Program-made: the position numbers and the translations under genes
Notes under the pieces: model-generated
Seen by the model: the letters and a program-made list of their open reading frames with translations, nothing else
Told to the model about the DNA's origin: nothing
Database searches by the model: none
Assembly: GCF_003268885.1 (NCBI RefSeq)
Contig: NZ_QLSX01000002.1
Span: 336,280 to 400,279 of the forward strand
Direction of reading: 5' to 3'
Origin: Onishia taeanensis
Lineage (GTDB): Bacteria; Pseudomonadota; Gammaproteobacteria; Pseudomonadales; Halomonadaceae
Length of the DNA: 64,000 nucleotides
In this document: positions 19,221-27,189 of the stretch, piece by piece
How the letters are laid out: every line of letters starts with the position of its first letter
Position numbering within the stretch: the first letter of the stretch is position 1

Positions 19221-19852
19221 TGCGCCGCCTCCTTGTCACTCGCGTTTGCGTTAGGCGCATAGCTGTAGGTGCGGGCCAGCATCGATAGCTCCAGCTGCTC
19301 GCCACCGTCGACCGGTGACAGGCTGAAGTCATGCAGCGTGACGATACGTGGCAGTGCCGCCACCCCGGCCAGGAAAGCGCCGATGCGGTGATACTCACCG
19401 CGCACGCGAATGTCGAAGGGTCGCTCGATGTAGTGCTCCTTGGGCACCGGCTCACGAAGGCGAATCGCCTCGATGGAGAGCTGATTGTCCAAGGCGGTCT
19501 TGCTGATATCGTCGATCAGCGCAGGAATCTCGGCACCGCTGGGCAGCATTTCCAGCAGGCTATCGAGACGGGCATTGAGGGTGGCCACCTGCTCTTCCAT
19601 GGCCGGCAGCCTCGCCGCTTGCGCGGCCTCTCGACCATAGGCAGTCAGCAGCTGCGTCTCTTCACGACGCGCTTGCTCAAGAGCCTCCACCTTGGGAGCC
19701 GCCAGATACCAGTCCATGGCAAAGCAGGTCACCCCCAACACCAACAGGCAGCAGGCCAGCTGCAGTGACCAGGGCCAGCCACCCGCTTCCTTTATATCCA
19801 GCTCGCGCCAATCCAGCTCACGCAGGCGACGCCATTCGGCTGACAGGTTCAT
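19217..19852 (-). CDS. pilO: Type IV pilus inner-membrane protein PilO
   Basis: PilO pairs with PilN in the periplasmic alignment complex of the type IV pilus. The 211-residue protein has a short cytoplasmic N-terminus, one transmembrane helix (about residues 28-48), a coiled coil (about 50-95) and a ferredoxin-like C-terminal domain. Its start overlaps the pilN stop and its stop overlaps the pilP start, both as ATGA, so the whole pilMNOP run is translationally coupled. Confidence 0.95.
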   Translation of the reverse strand: MNLSAEWRRLRELDWRELDIKEAGGWPWSLQLACCLLVLGVTCFAMDWYLAAPKVEALEQARREETQLLTAYGREAAQAARLPAMEEQVATLNARLDSLLEMLPSGAEIPALIDDISKTALDNQLSIEAIRLREPVPKEHYIERPFDIRVRGEYHRIGAFLAGVAALPRIVTLHDFSLSPVDGGEQLELSMLARTYSYAPNANASDKEAAQ

Positions 19853-20406
19853 GGCGCCTCCTCGACCGCCGCGGGCAAGCGCTGATCCACACTCAGCGAA
19901 AAGCGCCGGCTTCCCTGCTCATCGCCCTCGACCTGCGACAGCACCGGCACGCCCAGCACCGGCGCGGCCTCCAGGGCGCGCAGTTGATCGGAAACCTGGT
20001 AGTTATCCTCGGCCACGCCATTCAGGCTAAGCCGCTGCCCGGCACGGGACAGTTTCGAGTAGTACACACCTTTCTGGAGACTGGCGCTGAGGGCATTGAA
20101 GACACGCACGGTCTGGCCGCGCCCCTGTTGGAGCTGACTGAAGACATCGATCTTGTCCCGTATGATGTCACGGCTTTCTTCGTCATCGTGCATGTCCTGA
20201 ATATCCTGCTTGAGCAGTACAGACTCAGAGCGGATATGTTCATTGCGCTGCTGCTGCACGGCCAGCTGGTGATCGTAGTAGAACGTCATCACATAGCCGC
20301 CGCCCAGTCCAAGGACCGCCATCAGCCCCAATGCCAGATTGAAACGCTTGCCGCGGCGTTCACGCTGCGCCTGACGCCAGGGCAGCAGGTTGATTTCGAT
20401 CCCCAT
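19849..20406 (-). CDS. pilN: Type IV pilus inner-membrane protein PilN
   Basis: PilN links cytoplasmic PilM with periplasmic PilO. The 185-residue protein starts with the conserved EINLLPWR motif (residues 4-11) that docks into PilM. A transmembrane helix (about 23-43), a coiled coil and a ferredoxin-like periplasmic domain follow. Its ATG shares one base with the pilM stop (TGATG). Confidence 0.96.
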   Translation of the reverse strand: MGIEINLLPWRQAQRERRGKRFNLALGLMAVLGLGGGYVMTFYYDHQLAVQQQRNEHIRSESVLLKQDIQDMHDDEESRDIIRDKIDVFSQLQQGRGQTVRVFNALSASLQKGVYYSKLSRAGQRLSLNGVAEDNYQVSDQLRALEAAPVLGVPVLSQVEGDEQGSRRFSLSVDQRLPAAVEEAP

Positions 20407-21464
20407 CAGCGCCCCCTCATGGCAAGCCCACAGGCGGTCAGCATGGCCGGTGCATCATTGGCCAGCGTCTGGGCATTGATGCGTGGGTTGACCTGCATGC
20501 GCCGAAACGGGTTGGCGTTCAGCACCTCCATGCCGGTTTCCTCGACTAGACGCTCCTTGAGTCCAGGAATCACGCTGGACCCACCGGCCAGCATCAAGCG
20601 ATGCACTTTTTCCTTGCGCCCCGCGGTATAATAAAGCTGCAGAGAGCGCCCGACCTGCTGGACCAGCGTCTCGATGAAGGGCATCAAGACGCTCCCGGCG
20701 TAATCCTCGGGCAATCCGCCGCGCTTCTTGGCAAGCCCCGCTTCTTCTAGGGTAAGCTCGTAGCGGCTGGCAATCTCATCGGTCAGACGCCGGCCGCCGA
20801 AGACGGTGTCACGGCTATAGACGATGCGCCCGCCCTTGAGCACATGGAAGGCGTTCATGTTGGCCCCGATATCGACCAGCGCCACGCACTCCTCGTCGCT
20901 GCTCGCCACCATTTGCTGCTGGAGCTCGCTAAAGGCGCGCTCCATGGCGAAGGTCTCGACATCGACCGCTGCGGGAGTCAGGCCGGCTTGAAGCAGCGCC
21001 TCGGTCAACTGGTTGACGTCTCGGTTGCGACAGGCCACCAGCAGCACGTCCTGCTGATCGGTATAGCGCTCATTGATGCCCAGGCGCTGAAAGTCGAAGG
21101 AGACCTCGCTGAACGGAAAGGGGATATGCTTGTCAGACTCGAGTTCGATGCGGGCCTCGACTTCCTCATCATTGAGGGAGGCAGGCAGGATCAGTGTCTT
21201 GGTGATGGCGGCGCTGGCAGGCACGGCGACGCAGGCGTCACGCGTGCCAGGCTGAGCCTGGACGACGGCGCGCTGCAGCGCTTCGGCGACGGCACCCATG
21301 TCACGAATGCGCCGCTCGACCACGGTGCCCTCACGCAAAGGCCGCACCGCATAACTTTCCACCCGGCGCTGACCGCGGACGTGCTTGAGCTCAATCAGCT
21401 TTACGGTCGCCGAGGAAATATCCACCCCGATCAACCCTTTTCCGGACTTTTTGAGCCTTTTCAA
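20406..21464 (-). CDS. pilM: Type IV pilus actin-like ATPase PilM
   Basis: PilM is a cytoplasmic FtsA/actin-like protein that anchors the alignment complex through PilN. The 352 residues carry the phosphate-binding segment GVDISSATVKLIEL near the start, ALVDIGANMNAFHVL in the middle and the LAGGSSVIPGL adenosine motif near the C-terminus. The start appears to be TTG at 21464 (LKRLKKSG), with a G-rich ribosome site (GGGGGT) 6 bases upstream. It is the first gene of the pilMNOPQ-aroKB run and divergent from ponA, the usual arrangement. Confidence 0.95.
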   Translation of the reverse strand: MKRLKKSGKGLIGVDISSATVKLIELKHVRGQRRVESYAVRPLREGTVVERRIRDMGAVAEALQRAVVQAQPGTRDACVAVPASAAITKTLILPASLNDEEVEARIELESDKHIPFPFSEVSFDFQRLGINERYTDQQDVLLVACRNRDVNQLTEALLQAGLTPAAVDVETFAMERAFSELQQQMVASSDEECVALVDIGANMNAFHVLKGGRIVYSRDTVFGGRRLTDEIASRYELTLEEAGLAKKRGGLPEDYAGSVLMPFIETLVQQVGRSLQLYYTAGRKEKVHRLMLAGGSSVIPGLKERLVEETGMEVLNANPFRRMQVNPRINAQTLANDAPAMLTACGLAMRGR

Positions 21465-21612
21465 GGCCTCACCCCCAACTCAAGCCTACGTTGTCATCGT
21501 ACCCATGCATTAGTTGACTGCGCTGCACTTAGGTTAAAAAGCTCATACAGGCCAGACTACATGATTCTGCGAATGCTAACACTTTAGGCGTCGTTCCAGG
21601 CCTTCAACGCTG

Positions 21613-21639
21613 GTGACCTGACGCCCGGGTTCCTATAAT
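21613..21639 (+). promoter_or_regulatory. Promoter of ponA
   Basis: A perfect TATAAT lies at 21634-21639, with GTGACC upstream at a short spacing of 15 bases. The start site would be near 21646, about 65 bases before the ponA ATG. The -10 is convincing and the -35 weak. Confidence 0.5.
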
Positions 21640-21710
21640 ACTGCCCTCCATGGAAGTCTCGCTCTCAGCACCATCGCCCAGCCACCGTTCATCATGAGTA
21701 CTACGTTTTC

Positions 21711-24224
21711 ATGAAGCTATTCAAAACGCTTGCCGCATCGGCGATATGGATCACGCTATCCCTGAGCGTATCCGGCGTCCTGGCCTTGGTCGGCGCCGCC
21801 CTGTATTTCGCCCCTGGCCTTCCCGACGTGCGCCAATTGCAGGACTTCGAACTGCAGACCCCTCTGCGTATCTACACTCGCGACGACAAGCTGATCGGCG
21901 AGTTCGGCGAGGAACGTCGTCTGCCAGTGAGCTATGACGAAATACCCAAGGACATGATCGATGCCCTGCTCTCCGCAGAAGATGCCGGGTTCTTCGAGCA
22001 TCCCGGCGTCGATCCCAAGGGCCTGCTGCGCGCCGCCACCGAGCTGGTCGCCAGCGGCGGCGACATTCAGTCCGGCGGTAGCACCATCACCATGCAGGTG
22101 GCCCGCAACTATCTGCTGACCCTTGATCGGACCTTTACCCGCAAGATCCGCGAGATCCTGCTGGCTCTGCAGATGGAACAGGTGCTGAGCAAGGAAGAGA
22201 TCCTCACCCTCTACGTCAACAAGATCTTCCTCGGCCACCGCTCCTACGGCATCGGTGCCGCCGCCGAGACGTACTATGGCAAGCCGCTCTCCGAGCTGAG
22301 CCTGGCCCAGACCGCGATGATTGCCGGCCTGCCCAAGGCGCCCTCGAACTTCAACCCGCTGACCAACCCCGAGCGCTCGCTGATCCGCCGCAACTGGATC
22401 CTCTATCGCATGCGCGAGCTTGGCCACATCGATGCCGAGCGCTACGAGGCCGCCGTAAAGGCGCCGATCACTGCTCGTCGCTTCGCCACTCAGCTCGATG
22501 TCGACGCCGACTACGTGGCTGAAATGGCCCGCCAGTTCGTCGTCGATCACTATGACGACGCCTATACCGGCGGCTACAAGGTCACCACGACCCTCGACAG
22601 CCAACTGCAGCCGCTGGCCCGTCAGGCGCTGACCCAGGGACTGATCGAATACGATACCCGCCACGGCTGGCGAGGTGCCGAGGAAACCGACATCCCGGCA
22701 AGCCTGGTCGAAGCCCAGAATCGCACCCAGCGCAGCGGCCTCGAGGAAGAGTTATCTGAATCCGAGGTGCGCGAGACAGCTCGCCAAGCCGCCGAACGCA
22801 GTCAGACTCAGGTCAGCGGTATCGACGGCGACGTCAGCAACTGGCTGCGAGTCCTCGAGCGCACGCCGGCCTATGGGCCTTTGGAACCGGCCATCGTGGT
22901 CAAGAGTGAGGACCGCGAGATGCGCGTGCTCAGCCGCGACGGCAAGGCCATCACCCTGCCCTGGAGTGGCCTCGAGTGGGCAGACCCCTACCTGAGCCCC
23001 TACAGCCGCGGTCAGCCGCCGAGCTCAGCAGGCGATATTGCCGATCGCGGCTCACTGGTCCGCATCCTCGAGCAGGACGATGGCAGCTGGCGTCTCTCTC
23101 AGCTTCCCGCCGCCGAGGGATCGATCATCGTTCAGGACCCTGACAGCGGCGCCGTACTGGCCCTGCAAGGCGGCTTCAGCTTTGCCTCCAGCAAGTTCAA
23201 CCGTGCCACTCAGGCCAAGCGCCAGCCTGGCTCAACCTTCAAGCCGTTCATCTACCTGGCTGCCCTGCAGCAGGGCGGCATGACGCCAGCCACGGTGATC
23301 AACGACGCCCCGGTGGTCATGGAGTCCAATGACGGCCTGTGGCGGCCGGCCAACTCCGGCGGCGAGTTCCGCGGCCCCACCCGGCTACGCGAAGCGCTGG
23401 CGCAGTCACGCAACCTAGTGACCATCCGCATCCTGCGCACCATGGGGCTCGATAGCACCATCGATTTTCTGACCGGCTTCGGCTTCACCAAGGACCAGCT
23501 GCCCAACGGGCTGTCACTGGCGCTGGGCAGCGCCAGCCTGACCCCCTTGACCATGACCAACGCCTATTCGACGCTAGCCAATGGTGGTTTCCAGGTCTCG
23601 CCCTGGTTCATCAAGGAAGTCACCCGCGATGGCAAGGTCATCGAGAAGGCCGAACCGGCGGTTGCATGCCGCGACTGCTCGCCAGACGCCGAGCACGTCG
23701 AACGCGACGGCGAGAGCTATCCGCTGGCGCAGCGCGTCGCCGAGGAAAGCTCTGTCTATCTGCTGCGCAGCATATTGCGTGACGTCATCGAGCACGGCAC
23801 CGGCCGCCGCGCCCTGGCCCTCAACCGCGGCGATATCGTCGGCAAGACCGGCACCACCAACGACCGCCGCGATGCCTGGTTCGCCGGTTTCAATGACGAG
23901 CTGGTGACCACCGTCTGGGTCGGCAAGGACAACTACGACACCATCGCCGAGTATGGCGGCCAGGCCGCCCTGCCCATCTGGATGGATTTCATGGGCCAGG
24001 CCCTGGATGGCCACGCCGAGAAGCAGCCCGAGCGCCCGGATAACATCGTGACCGCGCGCATCGACCCTGCCACCGGCCAGCGGCTTCGCGACGACCAGTC
24101 CGGCGGCATCCAGGAGATGTTCGTGGCCGGCAAGCTGCCGACGCTTGCGCCACGCAGCATCGACCAGGAGCTCGAATCACAGAGCGGCTCTCAGGGCACC
24201 GGCTCCTTCGACGCCATTTTCTGA
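21711..24224 (+). CDS. ponA: Penicillin-binding protein 1A (class A PBP)
   Basis: PBP1A is a bifunctional glycosyltransferase/transpeptidase that polymerises and crosslinks peptidoglycan. The 837-residue protein has an N-terminal membrane anchor (about residues 9-33) and a GT51 domain with the catalytic glutamate in AEDAGFFEHPGVD and the GGSTITMQVARN segment. An OB-like insertion follows, then the transpeptidase domain with nucleophile Ser508 (STFK), SRN and the K712-TGT motif. Divergence from pilM is conserved in Pseudomonas and relatives (there called ponA; mrcA in E. coli). Confidence 0.97.
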   Translation: MKLFKTLAASAIWITLSLSVSGVLALVGAALYFAPGLPDVRQLQDFELQTPLRIYTRDDKLIGEFGEERRLPVSYDEIPKDMIDALLSAEDAGFFEHPGVDPKGLLRAATELVASGGDIQSGGSTITMQVARNYLLTLDRTFTRKIREILLALQMEQVLSKEEILTLYVNKIFLGHRSYGIGAAAETYYGKPLSELSLAQTAMIAGLPKAPSNFNPLTNPERSLIRRNWILYRMRELGHIDAERYEAAVKAPITARRFATQLDVDADYVAEMARQFVVDHYDDAYTGGYKVTTTLDSQLQPLARQALTQGLIEYDTRHGWRGAEETDIPASLVEAQNRTQRSGLEEELSESEVRETARQAAERSQTQVSGIDGDVSNWLRVLERTPAYGPLEPAIVVKSEDREMRVLSRDGKAITLPWSGLEWADPYLSPYSRGQPPSSAGDIADRGSLVRILEQDDGSWRLSQLPAAEGSIIVQDPDSGAVLALQGGFSFASSKFNRATQAKRQPGSTFKPFIYLAALQQGGMTPATVINDAPVVMESNDGLWRPANSGGEFRGPTRLREALAQSRNLVTIRILRTMGLDSTIDFLTGFGFTKDQLPNGLSLALGSASLTPLTMTNAYSTLANGGFQVSPWFIKEVTRDGKVIEKAEPAVACRDCSPDAEHVERDGESYPLAQRVAEESSVYLLRSILRDVIEHGTGRRALALNRGDIVGKTGTTNDRRDAWFAGFNDELVTTVWVGKDNYDTIAEYGGQAALPIWMDFMGQALDGHAEKQPERPDNIVTARIDPATGQRLRDDQSGGIQEMFVAGKLPTLAPRSIDQELESQSGSQGTGSFDAIF

Positions 24225-24234
24225 CCTCCAGCGA

Positions 24235-24255
24235 CCCGGGGCGCCCCGCCCCGGG
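24235..24255. other. 9-bp GC-rich hairpin between ponA and the DUF481 gene
   Basis: CCCGGGGCG and its exact complement (24235-24243 and 24247-24255) are separated by three bases, ten bases after the ponA stop and 11 bases before the next ATG. There is no T-run. It may slow transcription or protect the upstream mRNA rather than end it. Confidence 0.5.
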
Positions 24256-24266
24256 CATCGAGCATC

Positions 24267-25127
24267 ATGATTCCGCACTTCCCCCACAGCGACCGGCATT
24301 GCCCGGACGGTCAAGCCCCGCGCCGCGCCGGTCAGCCAGCGGGCGCAATACAGGAGCTGGCTGCGTCGCGGCCGTCCCGCCTACTGCAGCTCGTCCTGCT
24401 GGCCGGCACCCTGGGAGCCGCTATCGCCAGCAGTCCTGTCATGGCTTATCCCTTTTACGCGCCGCCGAAAGCCAAGCCGGATGCACCGACCCTCAGCGGC
24501 GATGCTGAACTGGGCTATACGCGCCTGAGCGGCAACACCAACAGCCAAACGCTGATCGCCAAGACACGGCTGGCCTGGCTCACCGACGACTGGTTGCACA
24601 CCCTTCGCCTGGAGGCCCGCACCGTCAGCGAAGACGAGGAAACCGAAGATGAGCACTACCTGGCCTCGTGGCGCGAACGCTACGACCTTAGCGGACCGCA
24701 CTACCTGTTCGGCTTCACCCGCTGGGAGCGAGAGCGCGACAGCGGCTATGACCGTCAGCTGACCGCCATCGGCGGCTATGGGCGCCAGCTGCTCGATGAC
24801 CCCGCTCATCAGCTGTCCCTGGAAGCCGGCCCCGGCTATCGCGATGACCGCGTCGAGGATCAGGCAAGCCAGCAGCTGCCGGTAGCCTATGGCGCCATGG
24901 ACTATCGCTTCACCCTGTCAGACACCGGCTACTTTGAGCAGCAGATGTCGGTGGAAACCACCAGCGAGAACACCACCGTGCGCTCGCTGAGCGCCATCAC
25001 CAGCAAGCTCACCTCACGCCTGGCACTGCGCCTGTCCCACGAGATCAAGCACAACTCCCAGCCGCCGGATAGCGCAGAAACACGCACCGACACCACCACC
25101 AGCGCCTCGCTGCAGCTGAGCTGGTAG
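24267..25127 (+). CDS. DUF481 (YdiY-like) outer-membrane beta-barrel protein
   Basis: This is a DUF481-family protein of unknown role, predicted to be an outer-membrane barrel. The mature part starts with a DAELGYTRLSGNTNSQTLIAKTR-type strand, shows alternating beta strands throughout and ends in LQLSW, a typical terminal aromatic for Bam-dependent insertion. A signal peptide core (LLQLVLLAGTLGAAIASSPVMA) is preceded by about 38 residues rich in His, Pro and Arg. The ATG at 24267 may therefore be too far upstream, but no better ATG/GTG/TTG with a ribosome site lies closer. It follows ponA by 42 bases. Confidence 0.85.
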   Translation: MIPHFPHSDRHCPDGQAPRRAGQPAGAIQELAASRPSRLLQLVLLAGTLGAAIASSPVMAYPFYAPPKAKPDAPTLSGDAELGYTRLSGNTNSQTLIAKTRLAWLTDDWLHTLRLEARTVSEDEETEDEHYLASWRERYDLSGPHYLFGFTRWERERDSGYDRQLTAIGGYGRQLLDDPAHQLSLEAGPGYRDDRVEDQASQQLPVAYGAMDYRFTLSDTGYFEQQMSVETTSENTTVRSLSAITSKLTSRLALRLSHEIKHNSQPPDSAETRTDTTTSASLQLSW

Positions 25128-25163
25128 TCGCTTTTTCCACGACCTCATCCCCCCCAAACGCAA

Positions 25164-25187
25164 CACGCCGGCCCAAGGGCCGGCGTG
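25164..25187. terminator. Terminator hairpin between convergent DUF481 and maeB genes
   Basis: A perfect 11-bp stem (25164-25174 with 25177-25187) with a 2-base loop lies between two convergent genes and could serve both. T-runs are poor on either side, so termination strength is uncertain. Confidence 0.65.
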
Positions 25188-25212
25188 TGGTGAGCAGGGC
25201 GCGTCCTGTCAA

Positions 25213-26481
25213 TCAGTCGCCGTAGACGCCTTCCACGCTGGTCAGCGGATAGTGCGCCGGGTAGGGCTTACGCGCCACGCCGGTATCCACCGCCGCCTGA
25301 GCGACCGCCGAAGACACCCGGTCCAGCAGACGAGAATCCATCGGCGTGGGGATGATGTAGCCGCGACCGAACTCAAGGTGATCGATGTCGTAAGCCTTGA
25401 GCACCTCCTCGGTGACCGGCTCCCGGGCCAGGTCCTTGAGAGCGTGAACCGCCGCGACCTTCATTTCCTCGTTGATCCCGGTGGCACGCACGTCGAGGGC
25501 GCCGCGGAAAATGAACGGGAAGCCCAGCACGTTGTTGACCTGGTTCGGGAAATCCGAGCGACCGGTGGCAATAATCACATCGTCGCGGGCGGCCTTGGCG
25601 TCTGCAGGGTGAATTTCCGGATCCGGGTTGGAACAGGCGAAGACCACCGGGTTCGGGGCCATGGTCTTGAGCAGTTCAGGCGACAGCAGGTTGGGGCCGG
25701 ACAGGCCCACGAAGACATCGGCGCCATCGATGGCATCACCCAGGGTGCGACGCTCGGTCTCGGTGGCGAACATCGCCTTGTACTGATTGAGGTCCTCGCG
25801 GCCGCTGTGAATTACGCCCTTGCGGTCGAGCATGAAGATGTTCTCGGCCCGCGCGCCGCAGGCGACCAACAGCTTCATGCAGGCGATAGCCGCCGCACCG
25901 GCGCCCAGGCAGACGATGCGGGCGCTGTCCAGTGACTTGCCGGCGATATCCAGCGCGTTGAGCATGCCCGCGGCCGTGACAATGGCCGTGCCGTGCTGAT
26001 CGTCATGGAATACCGGGATGCTACAGCGCTCGACCAACGCCCGCTCGATCTCAAAGCACTCTGGCGCCTTGATGTCCTCGAGGTTGATACCGCCCCAGGT
26101 ATTGGCGATACGCGCCACGGTATCGATAAAGGCCTGCGGACTTTCGGCATCGACCTCGATATCCACCGAATTGATGCCGGCGAACTTCTTGAACAGTACG
26201 CCCTTGCCTTCCATCACCGGCTTGCTGGCCAGCGGCCCCAGGTTACCCAGGCCGAGAATCGCCGAACCATCGGAGACCACGGCTACCAGGTTGCCCTTAC
26301 CGGTATAGAGGTAGGCGTTTTCCGGATCCTTGGCGATTTCACGACAGGGCTCCGCCACGCCCGGGCTGTAGGCCAGCGCCAGATGCTTCGCCGAGGTCGT
26401 CGGCTTGGTCAGCTCAACGGACAGCTTGCCGGGAATCGGATGGGAGTGGTAATCCAGTGCCGCTTGCTTCGGATCAGTCAT
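25213..26481 (-). CDS. maeB: Malic enzyme, short form (oxaloacetate-decarboxylating)
   Basis: The enzyme decarboxylates malate to pyruvate with NAD(P) reduction and feeds NADPH and pyruvate supply. The protein starts at MTDPKQAALDYH, the family N-terminus, giving 422 residues. An upstream in-frame GTG or ATG would add 24 residues unlike the family. The malic N-domain (YSPGVAEPC; lysine in SVDIEVDAES region) and the NAD-binding domain (LGAGAAAIACMKLL) are complete. The C-terminal phosphotransacetylase-like domain of the approximately 760-residue E. coli MaeB is absent. This matches the short form in Pseudomonas next to ponA. Confidence 0.93.
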   Translation of the reverse strand: MTDPKQAALDYHSHPIPGKLSVELTKPTTSAKHLALAYSPGVAEPCREIAKDPENAYLYTGKGNLVAVVSDGSAILGLGNLGPLASKPVMEGKGVLFKKFAGINSVDIEVDAESPQAFIDTVARIANTWGGINLEDIKAPECFEIERALVERCSIPVFHDDQHGTAIVTAAGMLNALDIAGKSLDSARIVCLGAGAAAIACMKLLVACGARAENIFMLDRKGVIHSGREDLNQYKAMFATETERRTLGDAIDGADVFVGLSGPNLLSPELLKTMAPNPVVFACSNPDPEIHPADAKAARDDVIIATGRSDFPNQVNNVLGFPFIFRGALDVRATGINEEMKVAAVHALKDLAREPVTEEVLKAYDIDHLEFGRGYIIPTPMDSRLLDRVSSAVAQAAVDTGVARKPYPAHYPLTSVEGVYGD

Positions 26482-26516
26482 GTCGCGTCCAGTGATGTCA
26501 TGTGAAGTGGCGCAAG

Positions 26517-26574
26517 AATATAGAAAAACGCCCGCCCCCACAACGCAAACCAAGTTGGCCTATTTTTCCAACTT
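26517..26574 (-). promoter_or_regulatory. Putative maeB promoter -10 and upstream 7-bp dyad
   Basis: On the minus strand TATATT (26522-26517) is a good -10 hexamer about 35 bases before the maeB ATG. Upstream, AAGTTGG and CCAACTT (26552-26558 and 26568-26574) form a perfect dyad with a 9-base spacer. It sits around -45 to -65, a typical activator position. The -35 element is not clear. Confidence 0.35.
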
Positions 26575-26679
26575 TTATTGCGCGTTTGGTGCCAATCCCA
26601 TCCATTTGCTGCAGTTTATACCTGACCTCTTACCCATAATGCACAGCTTATCTTTGACGACCCGCCGGCGACCCGCCAT

Positions 26680-26713
26680 AAAAAAGCCCGCCGCGGGACA
26701 TCCCGGGCGGGCT
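26680..26713 (-). terminator. Intrinsic terminator of rpmE
   Basis: On the minus strand a 7-bp stem (26706-26712 with 26686-26692) encloses a further 5-bp stem (26701-26705 with 26694-26698). It is followed by six T residues, about 50 bases after the rpmE stop. Confidence 0.88.
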
Positions 26714-26762
26714 CTGGTCCAGCTGGCGACCCAAAGGGTCGCCAGCCTGGCGGCGTAAGCGC

Positions 26763-26978
26763 TTAGCCGCGCTTGACGGCAGCACCGAAACGCTTGTTGA
26801 AGCGCTCGACGCGGCCACCAGTGGTCGCCTGCTTCTGCTTGCCGGTGTAGAACGGGTGGCACTGCGAGCAGACGTCCAGAGAGAACTCGTGGTTCGCGGT
26901 GGAGCCCACTTCAAAGGTCGCGCCGCAGCTGCAAGTGGCGGAGACCTTCTTGTAATCGGGATGGATACCTTGTTTCAT
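26763..26978 (-). CDS. rpmE: 50S ribosomal protein L31 (zinc-binding form)
   Basis: L31 bridges the ribosomal subunits. The 71-residue protein keeps the zinc ligands Cys16, Cys18, Cys37 and Cys40 (CSC and CSQC), so it is the C+ primary form that can release zinc and be replaced by a C- paralogue under zinc starvation. GAGG lies 8 bases before the ATG. It is divergent from priA, as in many gammaproteobacteria, and has its own terminator. Confidence 0.97.
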   Translation of the reverse strand: MKQGIHPDYKKVSATCSCGATFEVGSTANHEFSLDVCSQCHPFYTGKQKQATTGGRVERFNKRFGAAVKRG

Positions 26979-27189
26979 CTTGAAGCCTCATTAAACGGTA
27001 TGCCGCCACCTGATCTGCTGCCAGGCACCGCATACGGGTTATGATCGCCCGCGGCCAAGTGGCCACGTCAACGAACCGGAATCCGCCGACTCTCTCACAT
27101 GTCCTGGATCAACCCGCAATGGGTGGACAGGAAACGAGAGCGAGGCTGCGGAGGGCGGTGATTCTAGCAGACCCAATCTCGGAGGCCAA

